Shown here: positions 7,901 to 13,766 of the stretch, piece by piece
Layout of the letters: each line of letters opens with the position of its first letter
How positions within the stretch are numbered: position 1 is the first letter of the stretch
NCBI GenBank assembly: GCA_964475205.1
Contig: CAYYVQ010000042.1
Span: forward strand, 1 to 25,156
Length of the DNA: 25,156 nucleotides
Origin: CAYSRM01 sp964475205
GTDB lineage: Bacteria; Verrucomicrobiota; Kiritimatiellia; UBA8416; CAYSRM01
Direction: 5' to 3'
The notes under the pieces: model-generated
Databases searched by the model: none
The model's input: the letters and a program-made list of their open reading frames with translations, nothing else
Told to the model about the DNA's origin: nothing
Made by a program: the position numbers and the translations under genes

Positions 7901-9109
7901 TTACCTGGGCGACCACGTCGGCGAATGCCAATCTCCCTTGAATCTGGTTAAACGTAGTGAAGTCCCCTCTATGGTGTCAAGAATATAGAGATTTGAACGG
8001 TATCCGACCGTGCGGGTATAAACAATGTGCCTCCCGTCTGCAGCCCAGGACGGATCCTCATGATCGGCATTACCGGCAGTCAATACCCGGGATTTCCCGC
8101 CATCGGGATCCTTCAGACAGATCTGGTAATGCCTGCCCCGTTTGCTGCTGTAGACAATTTCACCGCCAGGCCCCCAATCGGGAGCGACATTCTGGGATCC
8201 CCTGTAAGTCAAACGCCTCTTCCCTCCGCCCGAGGCGTCCATGATGTAAATCTGAGGCAACCCCGATTCATCCGCAACATAGGCTATCTCCTTTCCGTCC
8301 GGCGACCATGAGGGACTTGTCTCAACCGCTTTTGCCGTCCTGGTAAGTCTGCGCAATTTCCGGTTGTCCATCTTCATCACGTAAAGCTCAGGATTTCCGT
8401 CCTTGGATAGTACGGCGGCGAGGAAACGTCCGTTCGGCGAAATAGACGCGCCGAGGTTCAATCCCGGATAGCTCATAAGCTTTTTTCTCCTGTGGCTGGA
8501 CAGATCGATGAGATAGATGTCAGGAAACCCGCCGTGAAAGGAAGTATACGCCAGCGTCTTTCCGTCCGGCGACCAGGACGGGGCCACGCAAACCGCTCCA
8601 TCGCGCGTAAGCTGGACAAAACCGCTGCCATCCGAATTGCACAGGTAAAGATCTTTTTTTCCGCCACGCACTCCCACCATGGCAATGCGGGCCGATGCTA
8701 CGCCGGGGACATCCTTTACTGCTTCCACAATTCTGTCGGCAACTTCATGCGCCAATTCATCGGCGTCTTCGGCTTTGCCGCGAAATGTTTCGTTAAGATA
8801 TTGTCTGGAACCGCCGCGAACAGAGCAGGCAACTCTATTTATGCCCTTGTCCTCTTCGCATTGCCCTGACAACTGGATGCCCGCCCCGTCGTCGACTACT
8901 TTAAACCAGCCCCAGCGTTCAAGATCGTTTCGCAGCGTTTTTTCAAAAATAATCGATGACTTGCTGCCGTCGTTTTTAAAGTTATGCAGATCGATATTCG
9001 ATCGTACCGCGCCGGTCTTGACGATTTTTATTTCCGCCGCGCCCGCGGACAGGATAACAAAAAAAAGAAAAAAACACGCATATTTTGACAGCGTCTTGCC
9101 ATACTCCAT
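7901..9109 (-). CDS. tolB: Tol-Pal system periplasmic protein TolB
   Basis: TolB is a periplasmic protein that binds Pal and is controlled by TolA; it couples inner-membrane energy to the outer membrane. The 402-residue product has a signal peptide (hydrophobic stretch about residues 10-25, cleavage near AGAAE), an N-terminal alpha/beta domain and a six-bladed beta-propeller. The propeller repeats are seen as APSWSPDGKTLAY, TSPSWSPDGKEIAY, VAPDWGPGGEIVY, EDPSWAADGRHIVY and a final HSPTWSPR. The start ATG overlaps the tolA stop by one base (TAATG), a typical coupled junction. Confidence 0.96.
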   Translation of the reverse strand: MEYGKTLSKYACFFLFFVILSAGAAEIKIVKTGAVRSNIDLHNFKNDGSKSSIIFEKTLRNDLERWGWFKVVDDGAGIQLSGQCEEDKGINRVACSVRGGSRQYLNETFRGKAEDADELAHEVADRIVEAVKDVPGVASARIAMVGVRGGKKDLYLCNSDGSGFVQLTRDGAVCVAPSWSPDGKTLAYTSFHGGFPDIYLIDLSSHRRKKLMSYPGLNLGASISPNGRFLAAVLSKDGNPELYVMKMDNRKLRRLTRTAKAVETSPSWSPDGKEIAYVADESGLPQIYIMDASGGGKRRLTYRGSQNVAPDWGPGGEIVYSSKRGRHYQICLKDPDGGKSRVLTAGNADHEDPSWAADGRHIVYTRTVGYRSNLYILDTIEGTSLRLTRFKGDWHSPTWSPR

Positions 9110-9780
9110 TATTGCACCTCAAAAGCTATTGTTACGTTCTTATTCCTCTCAACGAATTCTTCCGAAAGCCCCTCTATTCTGTCCACAGATTCAAGAGCAT
9201 CCGATACTGAACGGTCCATGGCTGGATTCCCTGATCCGTTAACCAGTCTGGCCGCTGTAACGCGGCCGCCTGCGCCAAGGCTGATCCTGGCTTTAACTAT
9301 CAAACCTTCAGTTTCTTCAGCGCCGGGCTGAGCCCATGCTTCGTGAAATCTGCGGCGTATGAGCTCCTGGTAGAGACGGTCCCTGTCATCGGTGACCGGT
9401 CTGGTTTGCGATACTCCTTCCGAAAGAGCTTCCCGGATCCTGTCTTCCGTGATGCGCGGAGTCTGCTGCTGCTCCAAGGCGCGTTCGACAATCCTGTCGC
9501 TGACTTCCACAGGAGTTCTCTTCGGCTGTGTTTCCACCGGCTCCGGATCTTTTTGCGGCGGCGGTTCGGGTTCAGTCTCACCGGCAGGCTCAGGCTCAGA
9601 TTCCACAAAATGCGCCGGTTCCTCCGCAACTGCAGGCGCCTGCATGAATGTAATCGGCACAGAGTCGGGCGATTTATCTTTGAACAGACCCTTTATGGCT
9701 CCAAATGCAAGCATAACCAGCACTATCCCGGCATGCACTGCGGCCACGATTCCGAAACACCTTAAAAAGTTCGAACCCAT
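9109..9780 (-). CDS. tolA: TolA/TonB-family periplasm-spanning energy transducer
   Basis: This 223-residue protein has the TolA position in the tol operon. It would link the TolQ-TolR proton-driven motor to TolB/Pal. An N-terminal membrane anchor (about residues 8-30) is followed by an acidic Glu-Pro-rich stretch (about 58-85), a helical region, and a C-terminal TonB/TolA-type domain (ISLGAGGRVTAARLVNGSGNPAMDRSV). The Glu-Pro-rich spacer is more TonB-like than the long Ala/Lys helix of enterobacterial TolA, and the protein is short. Function therefore rests partly on gene order. It is separated from tolR by one base and overlaps tolB by one base. Confidence 0.85.
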   Translation of the reverse strand: MGSNFLRCFGIVAAVHAGIVLVMLAFGAIKGLFKDKSPDSVPITFMQAPAVAEEPAHFVESEPEPAGETEPEPPPQKDPEPVETQPKRTPVEVSDRIVERALEQQQTPRITEDRIREALSEGVSQTRPVTDDRDRLYQELIRRRFHEAWAQPGAEETEGLIVKARISLGAGGRVTAARLVNGSGNPAMDRSVSDALESVDRIEGLSEEFVERNKNVTIAFEVQ

Positions 9781-9781
9781 A

Positions 9782-10192
9782 TTAATTTTTACCCGGTTCA
9801 GTAACCAGGGCCATGTTTGAAATTCCCGCCTCTTTAAGCAGCTTGAGAATGTCTACAACCCTGTCATAGATGATCTGTTTGTCGGCCCTGACCATCACGG
9901 AAGCCGACGGATTCACCGATCGTACTGCAGCCAGCCTTCTTTCCAGGTCGGCCATGCTTACGCCTGAATTATCAAAGTAAAGTTCCCCGTTCTTCTTAAG
10001 CGTAACCGTATGCGATTGTTCAGGCTCAAGATCCTGCGCTTTTCCTTCCGGCAGGTTCACGGGAATGCCCTGCTCCAGGAGCGGAAAGGTGATAATAAAA
10101 GTTATCAGCAGGATGAAAGTCAGATCCATCAGGGGCGTAAGATTGATTTCGCTTATCTGCTTAAGTGACACAAGTTGTGTGCGTCGAGCCAT
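9782..10192 (-). CDS. tolR: TolR/ExbD biopolymer transport protein
   Basis: This is the stator-type partner of TolQ in the proton channel that energises TolA. The 136-residue product has a basic N terminus, a single membrane helix (about residues 20-40) with the essential Asp23 in LTPLMDLTFILL, and a periplasmic domain with MVRADKQIIYDRVVDILKLL, a typical ExbD/TolR sequence. It lies between tolQ (18-nt gap) and tolA (one base). Confidence 0.94.
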   Translation of the reverse strand: MARRTQLVSLKQISEINLTPLMDLTFILLITFIITFPLLEQGIPVNLPEGKAQDLEPEQSHTVTLKKNGELYFDNSGVSMADLERRLAAVRSVNPSASVMVRADKQIIYDRVVDILKLLKEAGISNMALVTEPGKN

Positions 10193-10210
10193 TTTGCTGT
10201 TTCCTGCAAG

Positions 10211-10921
10211 TTATTCAGAAAGATAACGTCTTTCTATGTTCGAAGTAAGCTCCTGGGTAAAATTGTCTACTTCCACCGAAAAACGCCTGATCTTGTCACT
10301 CAGGATGTTGTAGCCTATAGCCGACGGAAGCGCTACAAGCAATCCCACAACAGTTGTAAGCAGCGCTCCTGAGATTCCCGGAGCTACTTCCGACAACATA
10401 GCTGAACCTTTTACAACCATACCGCCGAACGCATCCATCACACCCCATACGGTTCCAAGCAGCCCGAGAAATGGAGCAGTAGACGCAGCCGTCGCCAGAA
10501 AACCCATACTGTTTTCAAGCAGAAGACATTCATCAGCCATCGTTCTTTCCGCAACATTTCGAACCGAGCTGACTTCAACCTTGCTCAGCCGACGCCGGTT
10601 CGCATTTATATTTCCCATTGACAAATCAGATGAATCAACACCCGTAGTCTCAAACGCGGCGCCCAGCGCTGAACATGTATGCTGATATATGGAATACAAA
10701 GGGCTTTGCTGGAATTTCTGCCGCTTCAGAAAAAGTCCAACCGGGTCCTTTTCTCTTCGGTACGCGCGCAAAAAAGCCGCAGATTTTGTCTTCGCCTGTT
10801 TCATCTGGCAGAATTTAGTGATCATAATAGACCATGCAAAAATCGAACCAACAAACAAAAACACTACAATTATTTTGCCGGCAGCATTAGACTGCCCCCA
10901 CGCCAGGCTAAGATTCGCCAT
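10211..10921 (-). CDS. tolQ: TolQ/ExbB proton channel protein
   Basis: TolQ is an inner-membrane MotA/TolQ/ExbB protein that forms the proton channel with TolR. The 236-residue product has one N-terminal membrane helix, a cytoplasmic domain, and two conserved C-terminal helices with FLATAASTAPFLGLLGTVWG and GISGALLTTVVGLLVALPS. I prefer ATG 10921. A GTG at 10951 would add ten residues and cannot be excluded, since neither start has a clear ribosome binding site. This is the first gene of the minus-strand run to DUF4380. A terminator-like hairpin lies about 100 nt upstream, which separates it from the histone-like gene. Confidence 0.94.
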   Translation of the reverse strand: MANLSLAWGQSNAAGKIIVVFLFVGSIFAWSIMITKFCQMKQAKTKSAAFLRAYRREKDPVGLFLKRQKFQQSPLYSIYQHTCSALGAAFETTGVDSSDLSMGNINANRRRLSKVEVSSVRNVAERTMADECLLLENSMGFLATAASTAPFLGLLGTVWGVMDAFGGMVVKGSAMLSEVAPGISGALLTTVVGLLVALPSAIGYNILSDKIRRFSVEVDNFTQELTSNIERRYLSE

Positions 10922-11009
10922 AAAAAGAAAATTAAAAACTCCAATAGTCACTCGAATACCCCGTTTAAATCATTCTATAAGCCAGGCGCCTCGCTGTCAA
11001 ACCGGCATA

Positions 11010-11059
11010 ACGGACAAAAAATGGCGGCACAGAAGGATCGCCTCCTGTAACCGCCATTT
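11010..11059 (-). terminator. Strong hairpin followed by a T run on the minus strand
   Basis: AAATGGCGG at 11019-11027 pairs perfectly with CCGCCATTT at 11051-11059. Inside it ACAGAAGG and CCTCCTGT pair with one mismatch around ATCG. On the minus strand the stem ends in six T (ATTTTTTG). This is a Rho-independent terminator design for transcription coming from the histone-like gene, placed before tolQ. Confidence 0.65.
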
Positions 11060-11109
11060 GTCTTACCCATGGGCTCTATCCACGTTCGCGAACCATCCTT
11101 GCAGCTCAC

Positions 11110-11146
11110 GTCACGCCTTGGGCGCAACTTGTTGCGCCAAAGTGAC
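11110..11146. other. Long imperfect hairpin, possible structured RNA
   Basis: GTCAC (11110-11114) pairs with GTGAC (11142-11146). Inside it TTG and GCGCAA pair with TTGCGC and CAA around a CTTG loop, with small bulges. There is no T run, so it does not look like a simple terminator. It lies in the 3' region of the histone-like gene, between that gene and the terminator at 11010-11059. Confidence 0.5.
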
Positions 11147-11170
11147 CTAATAATTAGCTCCAGGAGTTTA

Positions 11171-11186
11171 TGATTAGATCAGGCTA
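11171..11186 (+). repeat. Dispersed 16-nt motif, copy 2
   Basis: TGATTAGATCAGGCTA, forward orientation, with one change from TGAATAGATCAGGCTA. It lies 15 nt beyond the stop of the minus-strand histone-like gene. Confidence 0.7.
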
Positions 11187-11200
11187 TAGCCCCTGCGCCT

Positions 11201-11377
11201 CTATTTCTTTTTTTTCTTCGCTGTCTTCTTCTTTGCTGCTGTTTTCTTAGGCGCCTTCTTTTTGGCTGTTTTCTTCTTGGCCACCTTCTTCTTAGGCGCC
11301 TTCTTTTTGGCTGCCTTCTTCTTGGCCGTCTTCTTCTTGGCCGTCTTCTTCTTTGCTGCTTTCTTCTTTGCTACCAC
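11201..11377 (-). CDS. Lysine/alanine-rich histone H1-like protein
   Basis: This 58-residue protein is almost only Lys, Ala, Thr and Pro, built from repeats of the type KKKTA, KKKAA and KKKAP. It has about 60 percent lysine and no hydrophobic core. It resembles the basic tails of bacterial H1-like proteins (Chlamydia HctB type), which bind and compact DNA. A role in nucleoid packing is inferred. The start is GTG at 11377, preceded by a very strong AGGAGGAGGTG at 11395-11385, with nine bases between AGGAGG and GTG. This Shine-Dalgarno sequence is the best evidence that the frame is translated. The stop is TAG at 11203-11201. The gene is easy to miss because it is short, low in complexity and starts with GTG. 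The opposite strand reads as an artefactual Phe-rich frame. Confidence 0.82.
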   Translation of the reverse strand: MVAKKKAAKKKTAKKKTAKKKAAKKKAPKKKVAKKKTAKKKAPKKTAAKKKTAKKKKK

Positions 11378-11606
11378 TGTCTTTCACCTCCTCCTGTCTC
11401 GGGTTTTATCGCCGAGTTGGTTGACGCGCCATGGGCTGTCTTCCATTATGTTGTGTGGCGCCTCCCAAAGGCAACCATCACATTTTCCCTAACCCATTGC
11501 GCTTTATACCAGAGCGGCACTTTGGTAGCTGCTGCTTGACATCAAGAATAGAGCCTGCCGGTAATTTAGTCAAATGCTTCGACGCGTCTTTATATTCGCA
11601 ATTTGA

Positions 11607-11630
11607 TTGTGCCTAGTAATGTAGGCACAA
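11607..11630. other. Perfect 9-bp hairpin
   Basis: TTGTGCCTA (11607-11615) and TAGGCACAA (11622-11630) pair perfectly around a GTAATG loop. There is no adjacent T run. It lies 26 nt outside the left end of the composite element. Its function is unknown. Confidence 0.6.
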
Positions 11631-11655
11631 CTGTTTAAGCCTTCAAAAATAACCC

Positions 11656-11671
11656 TAGCCTGGATTATTCA
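11656..11671 (-). repeat. Dispersed 16-nt motif, copy 3 (left end of composite element)
   Basis: The plus strand reads TAGCCTGGATTATTCA, the reverse orientation. It is paired with the forward copy at 11909-11924, so the two form inverted ends of the segment between them. Confidence 0.75.
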
Positions 11672-11686
11672 CAGCAAGGAAATTTA

Positions 11687-11713
11687 AGCACGGATAACAC
11701 TGATTACACGGAT
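11687..11713 (-). repeat. Triple 9-nt repeat, minus orientation
   Basis: Read on the minus strand there are three consecutive 9-mers: ATCCGTGTA, ATCAGTGTT and ATCCGTGCT. They share the pattern ATCNGTGNN. The same pattern occurs in the opposite orientation at 11838-11864. Confidence 0.75.
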
Positions 11714-11726
11714 AAAGTATAAGAAT

Positions 11727-11762
11727 GTCGTGTGAATTCGGGTCCGCACGAATTCACGCGAC
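11727..11762. other. 14-bp hairpin at the centre of the composite element
   Basis: GTCGTGTGAATTCG (11727-11740) pairs with CGAATTCACGCGAC (11749-11762) along its full length, with one T-G wobble, around an 8-nt loop GGTCCGCA. There is no T run on either side. Confidence 0.75.
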
Positions 11763-11767
11763 CTCTT

Positions 11768-11792
11768 CTCAGTGCCTCAGTGTCTCTGTGGT
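11768..11792 (+). repeat. Triple 8-nt repeat
   Basis: Three consecutive units, CTCAGTGC, CTCAGTGT and CTCTGTGG, share the pattern CTCNGTGN. They resemble the 9-nt units on either side. Confidence 0.7.
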
Positions 11793-11837
11793 ACGTTCCC
11801 CTTTCCCGTATAAGACGCTAGCCGATATAAAACAGAA

Positions 11838-11864
11838 ATCCGTGTTATCAGTGCAATCAGTGGT
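11838..11864 (+). repeat. Triple 9-nt repeat, plus orientation
   Basis: Three consecutive 9-mers: ATCCGTGTT, ATCAGTGCA and ATCAGTGGT. They are in inverted orientation relative to the triplet at 11687-11713. Confidence 0.75.
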
Positions 11865-11908
11865 AAAAAATATCAGCAAACGGCTTGTATATTATTCCGA
11901 AAAGTTGA

Positions 11909-11924
11909 TGAATAAATCAGGCTG
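11909..11924 (+). repeat. Dispersed 16-nt motif, copy 4 (right end of composite element)
   Basis: TGAATAAATCAGGCTG, forward orientation, facing the reverse copy at 11656-11671. Confidence 0.75.
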
Positions 11925-12057
11925 GAACATTCCGGATAACGCATTCTGAGTTCTGCTGATATTATAGATTGGCGTCCTTTTGACCTTTTTATCTTTTCTT
12001 GTGCAATCCCTGAACAAGTGGTACATAAAAACAGAATTCATTTTCGCAAAGACCAGA

Positions 12058-12073
12058 TGAATAGATCAGGTTA
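12058..12073 (+). repeat. Dispersed 16-nt motif, copy 5
   Basis: TGAATAGATCAGGTTA, forward orientation, 29 nt before the asnS start. It must lie in or close to the asnS promoter or leader. Confidence 0.75.
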
Positions 12074-12102
12074 AAAGCGCTGTTTCGAAAAAAGGCTTCT
12101 TG

Positions 12103-13602
12103 ATGAAGGATTATGTCAATATAGATGAGCTGCGCCATCACATCGGAGAGACTATAGGAATACAAGGTTGGCTGGAAGGCAGCAGGAGCGGCGGCAAACT
12201 GATTTTTCTTCAGGTCCGGGACGGCACAGGCTTTTGCCAGGCCGTTGTTGAAGCTTCTTCGAAAGCGGCGTTTGAAGAAGCCGAAAAACTGAGACAGGAA
12301 TCCGCGCTGGCTTTACGGGGCGAGGTAAGAAATGATGCTCGCGCGCCGGGCTCCTTCGAAATTTCTGTTTCCGAACTTCGCATACTGCACCATGCTGAGG
12401 AATACCCGGTCACCCGCAAATCCCACGGCATCGATTTCCTTATGGCTCACCGCCATCTCTGGCTGCGTTCACGCAGGCCCTGGGCTATCCTCAGAATAAG
12501 GCATACCCTTATAAAGGCATGCAGGGATTTCTTTGACCAGAAAGGTTTCACTCTCATCGACACACCGATATTGGTGGCGGGAGCCGGCGAAGACGCCCAG
12601 ACGTTGTTTCCGGTGGAATATTTCGAAGATCGCGCATACTTGACCCAGACAGGACAGCTATACCTCGAAACTGCCTGCATGGCCTTCAACAAGGTTTACT
12701 GCTTCGGGCCTACATTCAGGGCGGAGAAATCAAAAACAAGGCGCCACTTGACCGAATTCTGGATGGTTGAACCGGAAATTGCATTTGCAGATATTAAGGA
12801 AATAATGGAACTTGCAGAAGAGATGGTCTGCAGCATGATTTCAGTTGTGATAAAAAGCAATGCCGGCGACCTGGAAACCCTTGGTCGAGATATTGCGCAT
12901 CTTGAGCGTGTATCTGCGCCGTTTCCCAGCATAACGTATTCGGAAGCGGTAGAAATGCTGCGCGGTGAAGATACGCGCCGCCAGATCGGCCGGCGGCTTG
13001 ACTCGGCAAAGCAAACGCTCCAGCAATCAGTCGATGAACTTGTCGCCATGGAAAAAAAACTGGCGGAAACAAGGAAACCGGTCAAACGTGAAAGACTTTC
13101 ACTGAAAATCAAACAACTGCGCGCGCAAATCACCGATCTTGAGAGAGAAACAAAAAACCTTCCGCAACATCTGGAGTCAGCCCGGAATTTCCAGTGGGGA
13201 ACCGACCTGGGCGGCAGCGACGAAACCATCATATCCCGGAGCTTTCAAAAACCGGTCTTCGTCACGCATTATCCCAAAGATGCAAAAGCCTTTTACATGA
13301 AAACCGATCCCGCCGATCCTCGCACGGTGCTTAATATGGATCTGCTTGCCCCCGAGGGTTACGGTGAAATCATCGGGGGAAGCCAGAGAGAAGAAGATAT
13401 CCAGGCGCTTAGCCGCCGGATGAAGGAAAAAAAGATCGACCCCGAAACCTACGGCTGGTATCTTGATCTCAGGCGATACGGAAGTGTGCCCCACGGCGGC
13501 TTCGGCCTCGGTATAGAACGAATGCTTTCGTGGGTCTGCGGATTAAAACATGTCCGTGAAGCAATCCCTTTCCCCAGAACCATGGGGCGCATCTTTCCCT
13601 GA
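12103..13602 (+). CDS. asnS: Asparaginyl-tRNA synthetase with coiled-coil insertion
   Basis: The enzyme charges tRNA-Asn with asparagine in the cytoplasm. The 499-residue protein has the class IIb layout: an N-terminal OB-fold anticodon-binding domain (about residues 1-100), then the catalytic core. Motif 2 has FRAEKSKTRRHLTEFWMVEPE (from 205) and motif 3 has GGFGLGIERML (465-475). The GGSQREED segment at 425-432 and the TQTGQLYLE segment point to AsnRS rather than AspRS. Residues about 290-363 form a charged helical insertion rich in Lys, Glu, Gln and Leu, predicted as a coiled coil. It accounts for most of the extra length over the usual 430-470 residues. ATG 12103 has AAAGG seven bases upstream; the preceding TTG adds only one residue. 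A dispersed-motif copy lies just upstream. Confidence 0.95.
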   Translation: MKDYVNIDELRHHIGETIGIQGWLEGSRSGGKLIFLQVRDGTGFCQAVVEASSKAAFEEAEKLRQESALALRGEVRNDARAPGSFEISVSELRILHHAEEYPVTRKSHGIDFLMAHRHLWLRSRRPWAILRIRHTLIKACRDFFDQKGFTLIDTPILVAGAGEDAQTLFPVEYFEDRAYLTQTGQLYLETACMAFNKVYCFGPTFRAEKSKTRRHLTEFWMVEPEIAFADIKEIMELAEEMVCSMISVVIKSNAGDLETLGRDIAHLERVSAPFPSITYSEAVEMLRGEDTRRQIGRRLDSAKQTLQQSVDELVAMEKKLAETRKPVKRERLSLKIKQLRAQITDLERETKNLPQHLESARNFQWGTDLGGSDETIISRSFQKPVFVTHYPKDAKAFYMKTDPADPRTVLNMDLLAPEGYGEIIGGSQREEDIQALSRRMKEKKIDPETYGWYLDLRRYGSVPHGGFGLGIERMLSWVCGLKHVREAIPFPRTMGRIFP

Positions 13603-13611
13603 GAATTCCAT

Positions 13612-13635
13612 CCGGGAGCAACCGGGGTCTTTTTT
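13612..13635 (+). terminator. Possible weak Rho-independent terminator of asnS
   Basis: CCGG at 13612-13615 and CCGG at 13622-13625 can pair around GAGCAA, followed by GGTC and six T. The stem is only four base pairs, so support is modest. The position, 10 nt after the asnS stop, is right. Confidence 0.4.
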
Positions 13636-13766
13636 CAGCTTGCTATCATTATTCTGGCATTCCATCATTTCTTGATTATAGTAAAACTTAGTATTGATTA
13701 GCGCGTGGAATTTGATGCAGAATCCGGGAAGTGGCAAATGAAAGAAGGCGAATACAAGGTTCTTGA

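Larger units (their letters stand above)
11656..11924. mobile_element. Candidate MITE-like composite element with inverted 16-nt ends
   Basis: A 269-bp non-coding segment is bounded by TAGCCTGGATTATTCA and TGAATAAATCAGGCTG, inverted copies of the dispersed motif. Inside are a 9-nt triple repeat on the minus strand (11687-11713), a 14-bp hairpin (11727-11762), an 8-nt triple repeat (11768-11792) and a 9-nt triple repeat on the plus strand (11838-11864). There is no open frame or transposase. The structure resembles a non-autonomous element; mobility is inferred, and no target-site duplication is clear. Confidence 0.45.
11378..12102. other. Non-coding spacer of 725 nt with hairpins and repeats
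   Basis: No coding frame here is convincing. The spacer holds a hairpin at 11607-11630, the composite element at 11656-11924, and a further forward copy of the dispersed motif at 12058-12073 just before asnS. The remainder is unremarkable AT-rich sequence that should include the promoters of the histone-like gene (minus) and asnS (plus). Confidence 0.6.

Noticed and set aside
11060..11190. tRNA, RNase P, SRP or 6S RNA gene
   Set aside because: I found no cloverleaf, CCA end, GGAAGG-type SRP loop or RNase P core sequences; only generic hairpins are visible.
11262..11492. Plus-strand frame of 76 residues rich in Phe, Ala and Leu
   Set aside because: It is the mirror of the lysine-rich gene on the minus strand, which has the ribosome binding site; the Phe-rich reading has no start signal and no plausible fold.
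11656..11924. CRISPR array
   Set aside because: Repeats are 8-9 nt in direct triplets without unique spacers, and no cas gene is present.
11725..11949. Plus-strand frame of 74 residues across the composite element
   Set aside because: It translates the hairpin and 8-9-nt repeats and has no ribosome binding site; it looks like chance coding.
12696..13232. Antisense frame of 178 residues within asnS
   Set aside because: It is Ser/Arg-rich shadow translation of a conserved synthetase gene.
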